Counted from the stretch's first letter, positions 43,645-53,520 are shown. The stretch: DNA of 64,000 bases from an uncultured Clostridia bacterium (GCA_934454145.1 CAKSFT010000002.1:62001-126000); one strand, 5' to 3'. The notes: generated from the sequence alone by a model not told the origin. Program-made: numbers and translations.

Positions 43645-44016
43645 ATGAAACATATAAACATAGGTGAAGCAGAGCTTGAAATTATGAAGGTTGTATGGAA
43701 AGCAGATGAGCCGATAGGTTCAACGGCAATCGGAAAAGCCGTTGAAGAAAAGGGCTGGAAACGCACAACGATTGCCACATTTCTTGCAAGGCTTGTTGAA
43801 AAGGGTGCGTTGTCTGCCGAAAGACGGGGCAAGGCGTGGTATTACACACCAATTTTAACGGCAAAGGAATATAAAAAATCGCAGGTAAAAAATCTTATTA
43901 AAAATCTGTTTGACGGCTCTGCCGAAAAGCTGGTTGCCGCACTTTTTGAGGAGGAGCAGTTTTCGGAAAAGGATATACAAGAGCTGAAAGCGATTTTTGA
44001 GAAAAAGGAGGGGTAA
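43645..44016 (+). CDS. BlaI/MecI-family repressor (copy 2)
   Basis: A 123-residue protein with a winged helix (IGEAELEIMKVVWKADEPIG; GWKRTTIATFLARLVEKG) and a C-terminal dimer region (GSAEKLVAALFEEEQFSEKD). TGGAGG precedes ATG 43645. It is about half identical to copy 1 at 31.1 kb by eye, and like it sits directly before a BlaR1-type gene. Confidence 0.92.
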   Translation: MKHINIGEAELEIMKVVWKADEPIGSTAIGKAVEEKGWKRTTIATFLARLVEKGALSAERRGKAWYYTPILTAKEYKKSQVKNLIKNLFDGSAEKLVAALFEEEQFSEKDIQELKAIFEKKEG

Positions 44017-44018
44017 AA

Positions 44019-44396
44019 TTGATTGGTGAATTATTTAAAGCTCTTTTAATCACATCTCTTGCCGGCTCTGCCCTTGCGGTTGTTATCAGCCTGCTGCGCC
44101 CGATAACGAAAAAGCTTTTCGGGTATTCGTGGCATTATTACATATGGCTGTGCGTACTTTTTGTAATGCTTATGCCGGTGCGGTTTAGTGTAAATACAAT
44201 GCCTGCGCCGAACATTGCAACACAAACGGTACAGACACAGCAAACAGTTGCCGGTGAACAACCCGAAACAACCGAGAATATTGTGCAGACAGCCCCTGCT
44301 CAAAAGCCGCAGCTTTTACAAAGAGCAACAGTTATATGGGATAGGATAATTTATAACCGAATGAATATTTTAGCGTATTTGGCAAAATATCTGTAG
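44019..44396 (+). pseudogene. Truncated BlaR1-like receptor (N-terminal 125 residues)
   Basis: A TTG start at 44019 behind AAGGAGGGG. Two membrane segments (FKALLITSLAGSALAVVISL; YYIWLCVLFVMLMPVRF) and a low-complexity Gln/Thr linker match the N-terminus of M56 receptors. The frame stops at 44394 before the peptidase domain. Without it the second BlaI has no obvious partner to relieve repression, unless the 31.5 kb receptor serves both. Confidence 0.7.
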
Positions 44397-44466
44397 CTTA
44401 ATGATGATTTGCCCCCCCTTTTTATCAAAACTTTATTATACCACTCTTTATTGTTGTTTCTAAATG

Positions 44467-44528
44467 TCAGTATACTATATAAAAATATCAGTATACGACT
44501 TGTAATTCGCAACATCACGATATATAAT
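44467..44528 (+). promoter_or_regulatory. AraC-type activator site and promoter of the esterase/GH28-like operon
   Basis: TCAGTATAC occurs twice, at 44467-44475 and 44488-44496, exactly 21 bp apart. The -35 TTGTAA (44500-44505) starts 3 bp after the second copy; a 17-bp spacer leads to TATAAT (44523-44528). The 48.8 kb operon has the same arrangement with TCATTATAC/TCATTATGC. Direct repeats two turns apart abutting the -35 are the pattern of class II AraC activation. Confidence 0.8.
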
Positions 44529-44587
44529 AAAAATAGTTTTAATGACATTATATAGGAGCCAGAGTTAAAATTAGGAGGAAAAGGTTT

Positions 44588-45268
44588 ATGAAAATTATTG
44601 AAAGTGAAAAAAGTGAAAAATATCTTGGTTATCGGCTTTATATTCCGGATAATATGAGTGACGAACTTCCTCTTCTGATTTACTTACACGGTGCAGGAGA
44701 GAGAGGAGTGCGCAGGGCACAATTGGAACATTTGGAACGCAATGGTGTACCGCGTATTATAAAAGAGGGCAGAGAAATAGATGCTATTGTTCTGTGTCCG
44801 CAATGTCCTGAAATGTTTGTATGGAACAATATTGTTGTTGATTTAAAAAAACTGATTGATAACATAATTGAGCAATACCGAATAAAAAAAGACAGAATAT
44901 GCATTACCGGTTCGAGTATGGGAGGATATGGTACATGGGAAATGGGCATGACATTCCCTGATTTTTTCTCGGCTATTGCTCCTGTTAGTGGCGGAGGAAT
45001 GGAATGGCGTGCTCAGAAATTGGTTAATACACCTGTCTGGGCATATCATGGTGCAGATGATGATGCTGTAAAACCTATCAATTCAAAAATGATGGTTGAT
45101 AAAATTCAAGAGGCGGGTGGCTCTGCAAAATTTTGCCTTTTACAAGGCTTTGGACATGGTGATGGTATTTATGAAGCATATAAAAATCAAAACTTGATTG
45201 AATGGATATTAAAACAGAGAAGAACAAATTTTGATATTGTTGAAGAAGTGGCGTCAAGTTGGTTTTGA
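44588..45268 (+). CDS. Cytoplasmic alpha/beta-hydrolase (esterase/peptidase-like)
   Basis: A 226-residue protein. The nucleophile elbow is GSSMGG (Ser110), with the likely acid in GADDDAV (Asp157) and the histidine in GFGHGDG (His190). LLIYLHGAGERG forms the oxyanion region. It resembles the dienelactone-hydrolase/prolyl-oligopeptidase-like esterases that sit in glycan loci. There is no signal peptide. AGGAGG precedes ATG 44588. First gene of an AraC-controlled operon; it probably removes an acyl group from an imported oligosaccharide. Confidence 0.85.
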   Translation: MKIIESEKSEKYLGYRLYIPDNMSDELPLLIYLHGAGERGVRRAQLEHLERNGVPRIIKEGREIDAIVLCPQCPEMFVWNNIVVDLKKLIDNIIEQYRIKKDRICITGSSMGGYGTWEMGMTFPDFFSAIAPVSGGGMEWRAQKLVNTPVWAYHGADDDAVKPINSKMMVDKIQEAGGSAKFCLLQGFGHGDGIYEAYKNQNLIEWILKQRRTNFDIVEEVASSWF

Positions 45269-45366
45269 TAGATGAATTACGAGTCTATCAATGCAGTTTT
45301 GCTGTTGTAAAGTCAGAGAAAATGCTTTGCTATATAAAACAAATTTTACGAAAGAAGGATTAAAAA

Positions 45367-46725
45367 ATGGAGATTAAAGCTTCGATGGGGCGTTATACTG
45401 TTTACGCCAGCGAGTATTTAAAATTGGACAGCGATGTACTGTCGGGAGGAGGAACAGATGAAACAGAGATACTTCAAAGTATTTTGGACAAAGCACCGGA
45501 ATGGGGAAGTTTGCATCTTATAATGGACGGAGCGGCGCTCATAAGGGGGATGGAGGTGCACTCAAACACTACTATAGAGTGTATTAACAGTAGCTGCGGA
45601 TTTTTCCTGAAAGCAGGCTCTGATGATGCAGTTATAAAAAATCATGATATTTCGGAAACAGAAATAAAAAATGTAAATATAACTCTAAAAGGTGGAACGT
45701 ATAATCAGAATTGTCTTAATCAAGGCATGACCCCTCCAACTGAAAAACAATTGCCAAAAGGGCTGGGGTGCTCGGAAATGCTTACTTGTATGAGATTTTT
45801 CGGCGTTCGCAATTTAGTTATGGATGGTGTTACAATTTGTGATCAAAAGCGTTATGCACTGCTTATGGGAAATTGGGAAAATGTATATATGAACAACATA
45901 AATATACCGCTTCCGCATATAGTAAAAGAGACAAATCAAGACGGTCTGCATTTTCATGGACCCGGTCAGAACCTAAGACTTAAGAACATTTATGGTCGAG
46001 GCGGTGATGATTTCATAGCGATAAATACTGATGAAGGAGACAATGTTTCGTCTATACGTGATGTCCTGATAGACGGGGTTATATTGCATGATGGTGCACA
46101 CCAGGCAATTCGTCTTTTATGCAGAGATAAGGGTGTACTTGAAAATGTCACAATAAAGAATGTTATGGGAAGCGTACGATGCTGCGGTTTTTATATAAAT
46201 CCGTGGTTTAACTTCGAGCACCCTGAAGCAAAAGGCGGTCTTTTTAAGAATATCTATATTGAAAATGTCAGATTGAAACAAGCAGATAATTTATTTGAAA
46301 GAATCCAGCCATTTATATTCTGCTTGGGCGGAAATATAAGAAATATAACAATTAAAGATGTATGTGCAGAGTCAGATAGTGATGAATTCAGACTCCTTAC
46401 CGTAAGAGAGGGCGGTGGATATTTAAGCCATGTATATGAAGGAATGACTCCGACTCACATAGAAGATTTAACCGTAGACGGAGTGTACGTTACAGACGGC
46501 GGACTCGGCAATGCAAAAGAGCATTTATTTGAAATTGAAGGAAATGCCAGGGTTGACAGAATAAAACTCAGCAATATAAGTGCACATTCGGCAAAACCGG
46601 CGGAGGCACTTATCGGTATAACTGATAAGCCTGATGTTGGAGAAATCAGACTTGAATCGGTTTATGCGGAAAATTTTTCGGGGCTTGTACGCGGAAAATG
46701 CAGAAAATTAACGGTTAAAGAATAA
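45367..46725 (+). CDS. Cytoplasmic GH28-like parallel beta-helix glycosidase
   Basis: A 452-residue protein. The family's carboxylate pattern is present: Asp192 in NQDGLH and Asp214/Asp215 in GRGGDDFIAI, 22 residues apart, and His245 in DGAHQAIRLL fits the catalytic histidine area. Beta-helix rungs (VNITLKGGTYN; LTVDGVYVTDGGLG) run throughout. Polygalacturonases of this family act on galacturonan or rhamnogalacturonan. It lacks a signal peptide, so it would act on short imported fragments. AAAGAAGGA precedes the start; it lies 98 bp after the esterase. Confidence 0.8.
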   Translation: MEIKASMGRYTVYASEYLKLDSDVLSGGGTDETEILQSILDKAPEWGSLHLIMDGAALIRGMEVHSNTTIECINSSCGFFLKAGSDDAVIKNHDISETEIKNVNITLKGGTYNQNCLNQGMTPPTEKQLPKGLGCSEMLTCMRFFGVRNLVMDGVTICDQKRYALLMGNWENVYMNNINIPLPHIVKETNQDGLHFHGPGQNLRLKNIYGRGGDDFIAINTDEGDNVSSIRDVLIDGVILHDGAHQAIRLLCRDKGVLENVTIKNVMGSVRCCGFYINPWFNFEHPEAKGGLFKNIYIENVRLKQADNLFERIQPFIFCLGGNIRNITIKDVCAESDSDEFRLLTVREGGGYLSHVYEGMTPTHIEDLTVDGVYVTDGGLGNAKEHLFEIEGNARVDRIKLSNISAHSAKPAEALIGITDKPDVGEIRLESVYAENFSGLVRGKCRKLTVKE

Positions 46726-46742
46726 TAGAGAGTGTATATAGT

Positions 46743-47615
46743 ATGGGCTCATATATAATAATTATTGTTGCAGATATTCTTTTGGCTGTTGGATTTGTGC
46801 TGCAAAAAGAATATCAAAATAATGCGGGTGCGAGTATGCGTTCGGGCTTAGTTTATAATTTATTTACAGGAATATTTACGGTTGCTGCCTTTTATGTTAT
46901 AAGCGGATTCAGGATAAGTTTTTCGTGGTATTCTTTCTTGATGGCGTCGGGAATGTTTATTTTTAACTTTGCATATCTTTTGACGGGATTTAAAATTATG
47001 AAGTATGGCAATATGTCTATGTATACCATTTTCCTGATGGCAGGCGGAATGTTGGTTCCGTATATATGGGGTGTTGCGTTTTTGGGGGAGAAAGTCTCGA
47101 TGCTGAGGATTATAGGATGCATTGTAATTGTTGTTGCTATATTTATAAGCGATTTTGATAAAAATCAAAAGATTGATAAAAAAATATGGCTTTGCATTGC
47201 TGTGTTTTTCATGAATGGTGCGGTGAGTGTAATAAGCAAAATGCATCAGATAAACGATGTATATAAAACGGTTTCATCTGAGAATTTTGTGTTTTGGAGT
47301 GCGGTTGCAAGAACTATAGTCTGCGGAGTATCAATGCTTATTTTAAAACCGCGAAAGACAGAAAATGTTGCAAATTTATTCTGCGGCAAAAATTGGCTGA
47401 TATTTTTTGCTTCGGCAGTTGTTGGTGGGGTTTCTTATGTTTGCCAACTTAACGGCGCGGTGAATATTCCGGCAACGGTGCTTTATCCTCTTATAACGGG
47501 AGGAACTGTTATCTTATCGGTTGTAGCTGACAGGATTGTATTTAAGACAAAGCTTACCAAACAACAGTACATAGGAACAGCAATGTGCTTTGTCGGGACG
47601 TGTTTGTTTTTATAA
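46743..47615 (+). CDS. EamA/DMT-superfamily membrane transporter
   Basis: A 290-residue protein with about ten hydrophobic segments and the internal duplication typical of drug/metabolite transporters (for example LVPYIWGVAFLGEKVSMLRI and TVILSVVADRIVF). Substrates in this superfamily vary. In this operon, after an esterase and a GH28-like enzyme, it probably moves a sugar or sugar acid, either importing substrate or exporting a by-product. It starts 18 bp after the previous stop and ends at a terminator. Confidence 0.85.
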   Translation: MGSYIIIIVADILLAVGFVLQKEYQNNAGASMRSGLVYNLFTGIFTVAAFYVISGFRISFSWYSFLMASGMFIFNFAYLLTGFKIMKYGNMSMYTIFLMAGGMLVPYIWGVAFLGEKVSMLRIIGCIVIVVAIFISDFDKNQKIDKKIWLCIAVFFMNGAVSVISKMHQINDVYKTVSSENFVFWSAVARTIVCGVSMLILKPRKTENVANLFCGKNWLIFFASAVVGGVSYVCQLNGAVNIPATVLYPLITGGTVILSVVADRIVFKTKLTKQQYIGTAMCFVGTCLFL

Positions 47616-47622
47616 AATTACC

Positions 47623-47667
47623 AAAAAAGTCATCAGTGTATAAAATTATGCGCAGATGACTTTTTTT
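47623..47667. terminator. Terminator between transporter and AraC gene
   Basis: AAAAAAGTCATC pairs with GATGACTTTTTT around a 19-base loop that has its own GTG/CGC pairing. A- and T-tracts on both sides let it serve both convergent genes. Confidence 0.85.
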
Positions 47668-47675
47668 GTATATTC

Positions 47676-48518
47676 TTAATTAATGTATTTTATATTTTTT
47701 CTGTACTGTGACGGTGTGACACCGTATTTTTCCTTAAATTGCTTATGAAACCATGACATATTCTCAAATCCGCAGGAAAAACAGATTTCCGTTACTGATA
47801 AATTGCTGCTGTATAGCATATTTGCGGCATATTCAAGCCTTAAATCCGCTATATACTGAGTTGGGGTGACATTGTAATATTGTTTTAAAGAACGAGCAAG
47901 ATGTTCATAACTTTTCCCTGATACTTCAATCATTCTGTTTAGCCCGGCAATGAAGTTGATAGGTTTTTTCATTTTTTGATAAGCTACCTCAAGCCATAAC
48001 GGAACAGTATAAACATCTTCGGAATAATTGAAAAAATATTGAGAAAATATCTGAAACAAAACAATACGAAATTCCATATGTAACGATATAATGTCTTTTT
48101 CATGACTCAGATTTAAAAGAGAATAAAATAATGAATTCTTCTTTTTTTGCGAAAGGATTGTCATGGGAGGAAAGGAAGTGTTTAAGAGAGAGGTGTATGG
48201 AAAGGCTTCCCCTAAATACTCGAATAATGCGTTAAAGTGTTGCTTTGTAAAAGCAAGATTGATAAACTCAAAGCTATTTCCGTCGGCACTTTGATAATTG
48301 TGAACATCACGGTCGCGTATAAAAAGCAAGTGACCGTCACGAATAATATTTGTCTGTGAGTTGACCGTATGAGCAACATTGCCTTTTAAAATCAAAAAGA
48401 GCTCATAATAGTCATGATAGTGCAGTTTAAAGCGTTCAGTGTTGCTTTTTACATATCTGCATAAAAATCCTGTTTGAGGGTTGGTGTGTTTTGAGGCTTT
48501 TAATAATTTTGCTTCCAT
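47676..48518 (-). CDS. AraC-family regulator of the glycan locus
   Basis: A 280-residue protein with a cupin sensor (LHYHDYYELFLILKGNVAH, ~35-110) and two C-terminal HTH motifs (VSGKSYEHLARSLKQYY; LSVTEICFSCGFENMSWFHK). No clear ribosome site precedes ATG 48518, though GGAGG lies ~30 bp upstream. It stands between the two operons that carry paired TCAkTATAC sites and faces away from the second, so it most likely activates both in response to a product of the glycan. Confidence 0.9.
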   Translation of the reverse strand: MEAKLLKASKHTNPQTGFLCRYVKSNTERFKLHYHDYYELFLILKGNVAHTVNSQTNIIRDGHLLFIRDRDVHNYQSADGNSFEFINLAFTKQHFNALFEYLGEAFPYTSLLNTSFPPMTILSQKKKNSLFYSLLNLSHEKDIISLHMEFRIVLFQIFSQYFFNYSEDVYTVPLWLEVAYQKMKKPINFIAGLNRMIEVSGKSYEHLARSLKQYYNVTPTQYIADLRLEYAANMLYSSNLSVTEICFSCGFENMSWFHKQFKEKYGVTPSQYRKNIKYIN

Positions 48519-48592
48519 AAGACAGTTTTTTGTATTATAATTTTAATACTTTCCTCCGTACTGAAAAGATATTTTTTTTATTTGATAATGCT

Positions 48593-48621
48593 ATTATACA
48601 ACAAAGATAAAGTGGTGTCAA
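48593..48621 (-). promoter_or_regulatory. Promoter of the AraC gene
   Basis: On the minus strand: TTGACA (48616-48621), a 17-bp spacer and TATAAT (48593-48598), a full consensus. It suggests constitutive expression of the regulator. Confidence 0.85.
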
Positions 48622-48778
48622 TATTTTGTTGCCCTAAAAAGAAAAGTTGTTTTTTTGCAGGTTTTTTGAGTAAAAGTGTTTGTTAAATCCTTAGATTTTA
48701 ATGAAAATATTGGTAAATTTATTGGAAAAGTTAAATATAAAAATAAAATATTATTTGTAGTATGTGTTTTTGTGTATA

Positions 48779-48840
48779 TCATTATACTACACAAAAATAT
48801 CATTATGCGACTTGTATTCGCATACACGGTACTATATAAT
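48779..48840 (+). promoter_or_regulatory. AraC-type activator site and promoter of the GH38 operon
   Basis: TCATTATAC (48779-48787) and TCATTATGC (48800-48808) lie 21 bp apart. The -35 TTGTAT (48812-48817) starts 3 bp later, and a 17-bp spacer leads to TATAAT (48835-48840). Between the two operons the stretch from the first repeat through TTCGCA is nearly the same, apart from a one-base shift. Confidence 0.8.
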
Positions 48841-48892
48841 ATAATTAAGATATTCGGATTAGTTTCCGTACTAATGATTATGAGGTGCTTGT

Positions 48893-51889
48893 ATGAAAAA
48901 ACAAAATACTGATTTCAGAGAAAAAAAGATTCAAAAAATGGTACGGCTTTTGAAAGAAAAAGCTATGATTGATGAAAAAGATATTGATTTTGGATATATT
49001 GGGTGTGGGGAATATAAAAAAAGTAATACACCGCCTGCATTGTCGGACAATTGGAGGTTGTTCTTGAAGGGGGCTCGTTTAGAGGGCGTGGACAGGCATT
49101 TTTGGCTGCATTTGAAGATAGACGCAGTTGAAAAACAAGACGGAAAAGAACTGAGATTTTCTTTGAAAACAGGAAGAGAAGGACAGTGGGATCCAAAGAA
49201 TCCGCAGTGTATAGTGTATGTAAACGGCAAAACAGAGCAAGCCTTTGACACAAATCATACATGGCTTCCTTTGGAGTTTGAAACCGACTATGATATTTAT
49301 ATTTATCTCTACACCGGAATGATAGGCGGATATTTTGATGTCTTACCGAGTATTCAAATCATAGATTTAGCGATAGAGGGTCTTTTTTATGATATAAATG
49401 TACCGTATCTGTGTATGGAGGAATATAAAAAGGATGATTATAACTATATAAAAATAAGGGATTGCCTGGACAAAGCGTTGGTATGTCTGGATTTGAGAGA
49501 AATATATTCAGAAGAATTTTACGAAAGCGTCAGAAAAACATCGGAATATCTGCGTGACGAATTTTACGGTAAGTTATGCGGCGAGAATGACATATGCGTA
49601 AGCTGTATCGGGCATACGCATATTGATATTGCATGGCAGTGGACGGTTGCACAAACAAAGGAAAAGGCACAGAGGACGTTTTCAACGGTTATAAATATGA
49701 TGAAAAGATATGAAGAATATTCGTTTATGTCGAGTCAGCCGCAGCTGTATCAGTATGTAAAGGAAAATGATCCTGAGTTATATGAAAAAATAAAAGAAAA
49801 GATAAAAGAGGGACGCTGGGAACCGGAGGGCGGAATGTGGATTGAAGCCGATACAAACCTTGTAAGCGGCGAAAGTCTTATACGTCAGATTATTTTCGGC
49901 AAAAGATTCATGAAGGAGGAATTTGGAAAAGACAGCAGAATTCTATGGCTTCCGGATGTATTCGGTTATAGCGGTGCATTGCCGCAGATAATGAAAAAAA
50001 GCGGAATAGATTACTTCTTTACAAGCAAAATGGCATGGAACAGAACAAATGCGATGCCAAATGATATTTTCCTTTGGGAGGGCATTGACGGCAGCAAAGT
50101 GTTTGCAAATCTTTTATGGAATTATGCTCAGCATATTACACCGGACTTTGTTCTGCAAACATGGGAAAAATATAAGAATAAGTCGTATAACGATAACCCT
50201 GTTATGACTTTTGGATACGGTGACGGCGGCGGTGGCCCGACATATGAGATGATGGAAAATTACAGACGTCTAAAGTATGGGATTCCAGGTATGCCGAAGG
50301 TAAAATTGGACAAGGCTGAGGATTATTTTGAAAAAACCGAGGAAAAGTTTTATAAAAACTCTGAAGAGCTTTGCCGAACACCTAAGTGGGTCGGAGAGAT
50401 GTATTTTGAAATGCACAGAGGCACATATACTTCGATGGCGAAGAACAAAAAGAACAACAGAATGAGCGAGTTGCTTTACTTAAAAGCGGAGGCGCTTTCT
50501 GTAGCAGATATGATTTTGTGCGGCGGTGTATATCCGGAGGAGAATCTTCGTAAAAATCAGCAGACCATATTGTTGAATCAATTCCACGATATAATTCCGG
50601 GATCTTCTATTAAGGAAGTGTATGACGTTACTGATTTGGAATATGAACAGATTTTATCGGATGCAAACAAAATTGCAGAGGAAAAGCTGAGCAATATAAA
50701 AGCAGATATTGCAACCGAAGGGGGCATTTGGGTATATAACGCAACACCGTTTGAGGTGAGTGATTATATAAAGGTAGATGACGAGCTTTACTTTGCACAA
50801 GATATTCCCGCACATGGCTGGAGGGTGATAGACGATAAACCTGTGAAATGGGATATAAAGGTGAGCAAGAATTGTATTGAGAATGATTGCGTAAAGGTTT
50901 TGTTTGACGAGAGCTATCATATAATTTCAATTTATGACAAAATAGAAAAACGTGAGGTTATAGCCGAAGGGGAAAAGGCAAATTGCATTGAAATTTTTGA
51001 AGATTATCCGGATAATTATGATGCATGGGAGATATGCGATTATTACAGACAAAAGATGTGGATTGCCGATGATGTTTCAAAGGTCACATTGCTCGAAAAT
51101 GGGATAAGGGTGGAGAGAAAATACAGACATTCAAAAATAACTCAGGACATTACTGTAAGAAATGGTTCTAAAAGAATAGACTTTGCAACGACAGTTGATT
51201 GGCAGGAGGATCATGTCATGATGAAAGCGGCGTTTCCGACAGATATTCATTCACAATATGCGACATATGACATTCAGTTCGGAAATCTTGAAAGACCGAC
51301 GCATAAAAATACAAGCTGGGACGAGGCAAAATTTGAGGTATGTGCGCACAAATGGGCGGATTTATCTGAAAGCGGATTTGGTGTCAGTCTGCTAAATGAC
51401 TGTAAATATGGCTATAGTATTGAAGACAATGTGATGGAAATAACTCTTTTAAAATCCGCGACATATCCCAATCCTGTAGCGGACAGGGGTATAAATACAT
51501 TCACATATTCGCTCTATCCGCATACGGGAGATTACAGAAACGGTAAAACGGTGCGTGAGGGATATATCTTGAATCAGCCGCTTTCGGGATATCGGATAGA
51601 AAAAAATACGGGAGCAATTTCGGATTGCTGCTCTATAGCAAAGAGTGATTGTGAAAATGTTGTTGTTGAAACAATAAAAAAAGCAGAGGATGATAGTTCG
51701 GTTATTGTCAGACTGTATGAAACATATAATCAGAAGTCCGATGCACAGATAAGTGTGGGATTTGATTTCAAAGAGGTTTATTTGTGCGATATGTTGGAAA
51801 ACAACTTGGAAAAAATAGAGTCGGAAAATAATGCGGTTAAAATTAAAGTTAAAAATTTTGAAATAATAACATTGAAGTTTATTATTTAA
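48893..51889 (+). CDS. GH38 alpha-mannosidase-like enzyme, cytoplasmic
   Basis: A 998-residue protein. The zinc site is in GHTHIDIAWQW (His241, Asp245) and the nucleophile is Asp355 in WLPDVFGYSG; a further His is in NQFHDIIPGSS. The N-terminal ~190 residues are the usual cap, and the C-terminal beta domains complete the normal length of bacterial GH38. It has no signal peptide. It removes alpha-linked mannose, or a related sugar, from imported oligosaccharides. First gene of the second AraC-controlled operon. Confidence 0.93.
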   Translation: MKKQNTDFREKKIQKMVRLLKEKAMIDEKDIDFGYIGCGEYKKSNTPPALSDNWRLFLKGARLEGVDRHFWLHLKIDAVEKQDGKELRFSLKTGREGQWDPKNPQCIVYVNGKTEQAFDTNHTWLPLEFETDYDIYIYLYTGMIGGYFDVLPSIQIIDLAIEGLFYDINVPYLCMEEYKKDDYNYIKIRDCLDKALVCLDLREIYSEEFYESVRKTSEYLRDEFYGKLCGENDICVSCIGHTHIDIAWQWTVAQTKEKAQRTFSTVINMMKRYEEYSFMSSQPQLYQYVKENDPELYEKIKEKIKEGRWEPEGGMWIEADTNLVSGESLIRQIIFGKRFMKEEFGKDSRILWLPDVFGYSGALPQIMKKSGIDYFFTSKMAWNRTNAMPNDIFLWEGIDGSKVFANLLWNYAQHITPDFVLQTWEKYKNKSYNDNPVMTFGYGDGGGGPTYEMMENYRRLKYGIPGMPKVKLDKAEDYFEKTEEKFYKNSEELCRTPKWVGEMYFEMHRGTYTSMAKNKKNNRMSELLYLKAEALSVADMILCGGVYPEENLRKNQQTILLNQFHDIIPGSSIKEVYDVTDLEYEQILSDANKIAEEKLSNIKADIATEGGIWVYNATPFEVSDYIKVDDELYFAQDIPAHGWRVIDDKPVKWDIKVSKNCIENDCVKVLFDESYHIISIYDKIEKREVIAEGEKANCIEIFEDYPDNYDAWEICDYYRQKMWIADDVSKVTLLENGIRVERKYRHSKITQDITVRNGSKRIDFATTVDWQEDHVMMKAAFPTDIHSQYATYDIQFGNLERPTHKNTSWDEAKFEVCAHKWADLSESGFGVSLLNDCKYGYSIEDNVMEITLLKSATYPNPVADRGINTFTYSLYPHTGDYRNGKTVREGYILNQPLSGYRIEKNTGAISDCCSIAKSDCENVVVETIKKAEDDSSVIVRLYETYNQKSDAQISVGFDFKEVYLCDMLENNLEKIESENNAVKIKVKNFEIITLKFII

Positions 51890-51900
51890 GGAAAGGCGAG

Positions 51901-53496
51901 ATGAAAATGATAAAATTAAGCGAGAAAAAGGATGCAAAACTGTTTGGGGACACTATATTTAATTCAATTTCGGTCGGGAGTGCATATGAAATGCTTCGGC
52001 ATGACGTCATGGAACACTTGCGGCAGATACAGTCTGAGCTGCACTTTAAATATTGTAGATTTCATGGGCTTTTTCATGACAATATGGCAGTTGTGAAGCG
52101 TTTGGCAAACGGAAAAATAGCTTATCAGTGGCATCAGATAGACAAGCTTACCGATTATATGCTGTCAGTCGGATTAAAACCGTTTTTTCAGTTGGGAGCT
52201 ATGCCGGAAGAGCTGGCATCAAGACATGATTTTTATGCATTCGCCTGGAAAATGAATACAAGTGCACCGAGAGATTATGATGAGTGGGGAGATCTTATTG
52301 AAAATTTTGTAAGACATATCGTGCAAAGATATGGCTTGGAAGAAGTTAAGACTTGGTATTTTGAGGTGTGGAATGAGCCGAATGTAGGAAATGATGCGGG
52401 CGGTTTTTGGCCGAAAAGCCTCGGAATGAAAGAATACATGGAGAAGCTCTATACATATGCCGCATATGCAGTTAAGCGTGTTGATAAAGATTTGAGGGTG
52501 GGCGGACCTTCAACCGCGGGAGGCGCATATATAAGCGAGATGATAGATTATTGCGCAAAAAACGATGTGCCGATTGATTTTATTACAACTCATGCATATC
52601 CCCTTGGAGAGCAGTGTGAATATCGGGGTGAAAATAAATCGCCGTATAAAACAGGAGAATACTTAAAGGAACGTTTTCGCGAGGTTAAGGAAGCGGTGGA
52701 GAACTCTGTTATGCCGAAACTTGAAATACATTGGACAGAATGGAACACAATGTCTGCACCGAACGAAGAAAAAATTATATGGCTTTGTAATAAATGTATT
52801 GATAACCTTTTTGGGGGCGCGTGTGTTGTGAGGAATATGCTCGGTGTAAGAGATTACTGTAATTCTGCGGCATATTGGGTCGCAAGTGATATATTCTCGG
52901 AAAACAGACAGGCACACAGCGTATTTTCTTGCACATATGGATTGGTAACTATCCGTGGAATAAATAAGGCGACATATAATGCGTATAAGCTTTTAAGAAA
53001 GATGCGCGGCAATGTTATGGATTGTGAAAAAGACGGAGGTTTCGGGCTCGGATGCGGAATCACTGCCGCAAGCGAAAAAGGGGTGATAAGGGCAATTGCC
53101 TATAATCAGCATTTTCTTGAGATTGAAAGCCAGCCGGATTGGAATGATGAGTTACAAATTCAGGTAGAAGATGACGGAGAATATGTTATAACAAGTGCAA
53201 AAATAGAGAAATATCATGGGAGTGCATATGAGGCATGGCTCAATATGGGTTCACCAAATGATGTATCACCTATGCAGGAGGAATATTTAAGAGCAGCAAG
53301 TACGATGAATTATCATTGCGATGTTAAAAAGGCGGAAAACGGAATTTTAAGGACGGGATTTTCCTTGAAACCCGATGAAGTAATCTATATTGAGGTGCAG
53401 AAAAAGGGAATTGAGGCAGTGCCAAGAGATATGTCACCCGCCGAGATGGAGGCATGGAATGAAAATGTAATGTATCCGGAGCATGAGGAAATATAA
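51901..53496 (+). CDS. GH39-like beta-xylosidase-type glycosidase, cytoplasmic
   Basis: A 531-residue protein. The acid/base is Glu159 in FEVWNEPNVG and the nucleophile Glu280 in IHWTEWNTMS, the normal GH39/clan A pair. C-terminal beta-sandwich follows the barrel. There is no signal peptide. It starts 12 bp after GH38, with ATG 51907 as an alternative. Family activities include beta-xylosidase and alpha-L-iduronidase; the choice cannot be made from this sequence. Confidence 0.9.
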   Translation: MKMIKLSEKKDAKLFGDTIFNSISVGSAYEMLRHDVMEHLRQIQSELHFKYCRFHGLFHDNMAVVKRLANGKIAYQWHQIDKLTDYMLSVGLKPFFQLGAMPEELASRHDFYAFAWKMNTSAPRDYDEWGDLIENFVRHIVQRYGLEEVKTWYFEVWNEPNVGNDAGGFWPKSLGMKEYMEKLYTYAAYAVKRVDKDLRVGGPSTAGGAYISEMIDYCAKNDVPIDFITTHAYPLGEQCEYRGENKSPYKTGEYLKERFREVKEAVENSVMPKLEIHWTEWNTMSAPNEEKIIWLCNKCIDNLFGGACVVRNMLGVRDYCNSAAYWVASDIFSENRQAHSVFSCTYGLVTIRGINKATYNAYKLLRKMRGNVMDCEKDGGFGLGCGITAASEKGVIRAIAYNQHFLEIESQPDWNDELQIQVEDDGEYVITSAKIEKYHGSAYEAWLNMGSPNDVSPMQEEYLRAASTMNYHCDVKKAENGILRTGFSLKPDEVIYIEVQKKGIEAVPRDMSPAEMEAWNENVMYPEHEEI

Positions 53497-53520
53497 AAAA
53501 AGAAAGGAATGATTATAAAA

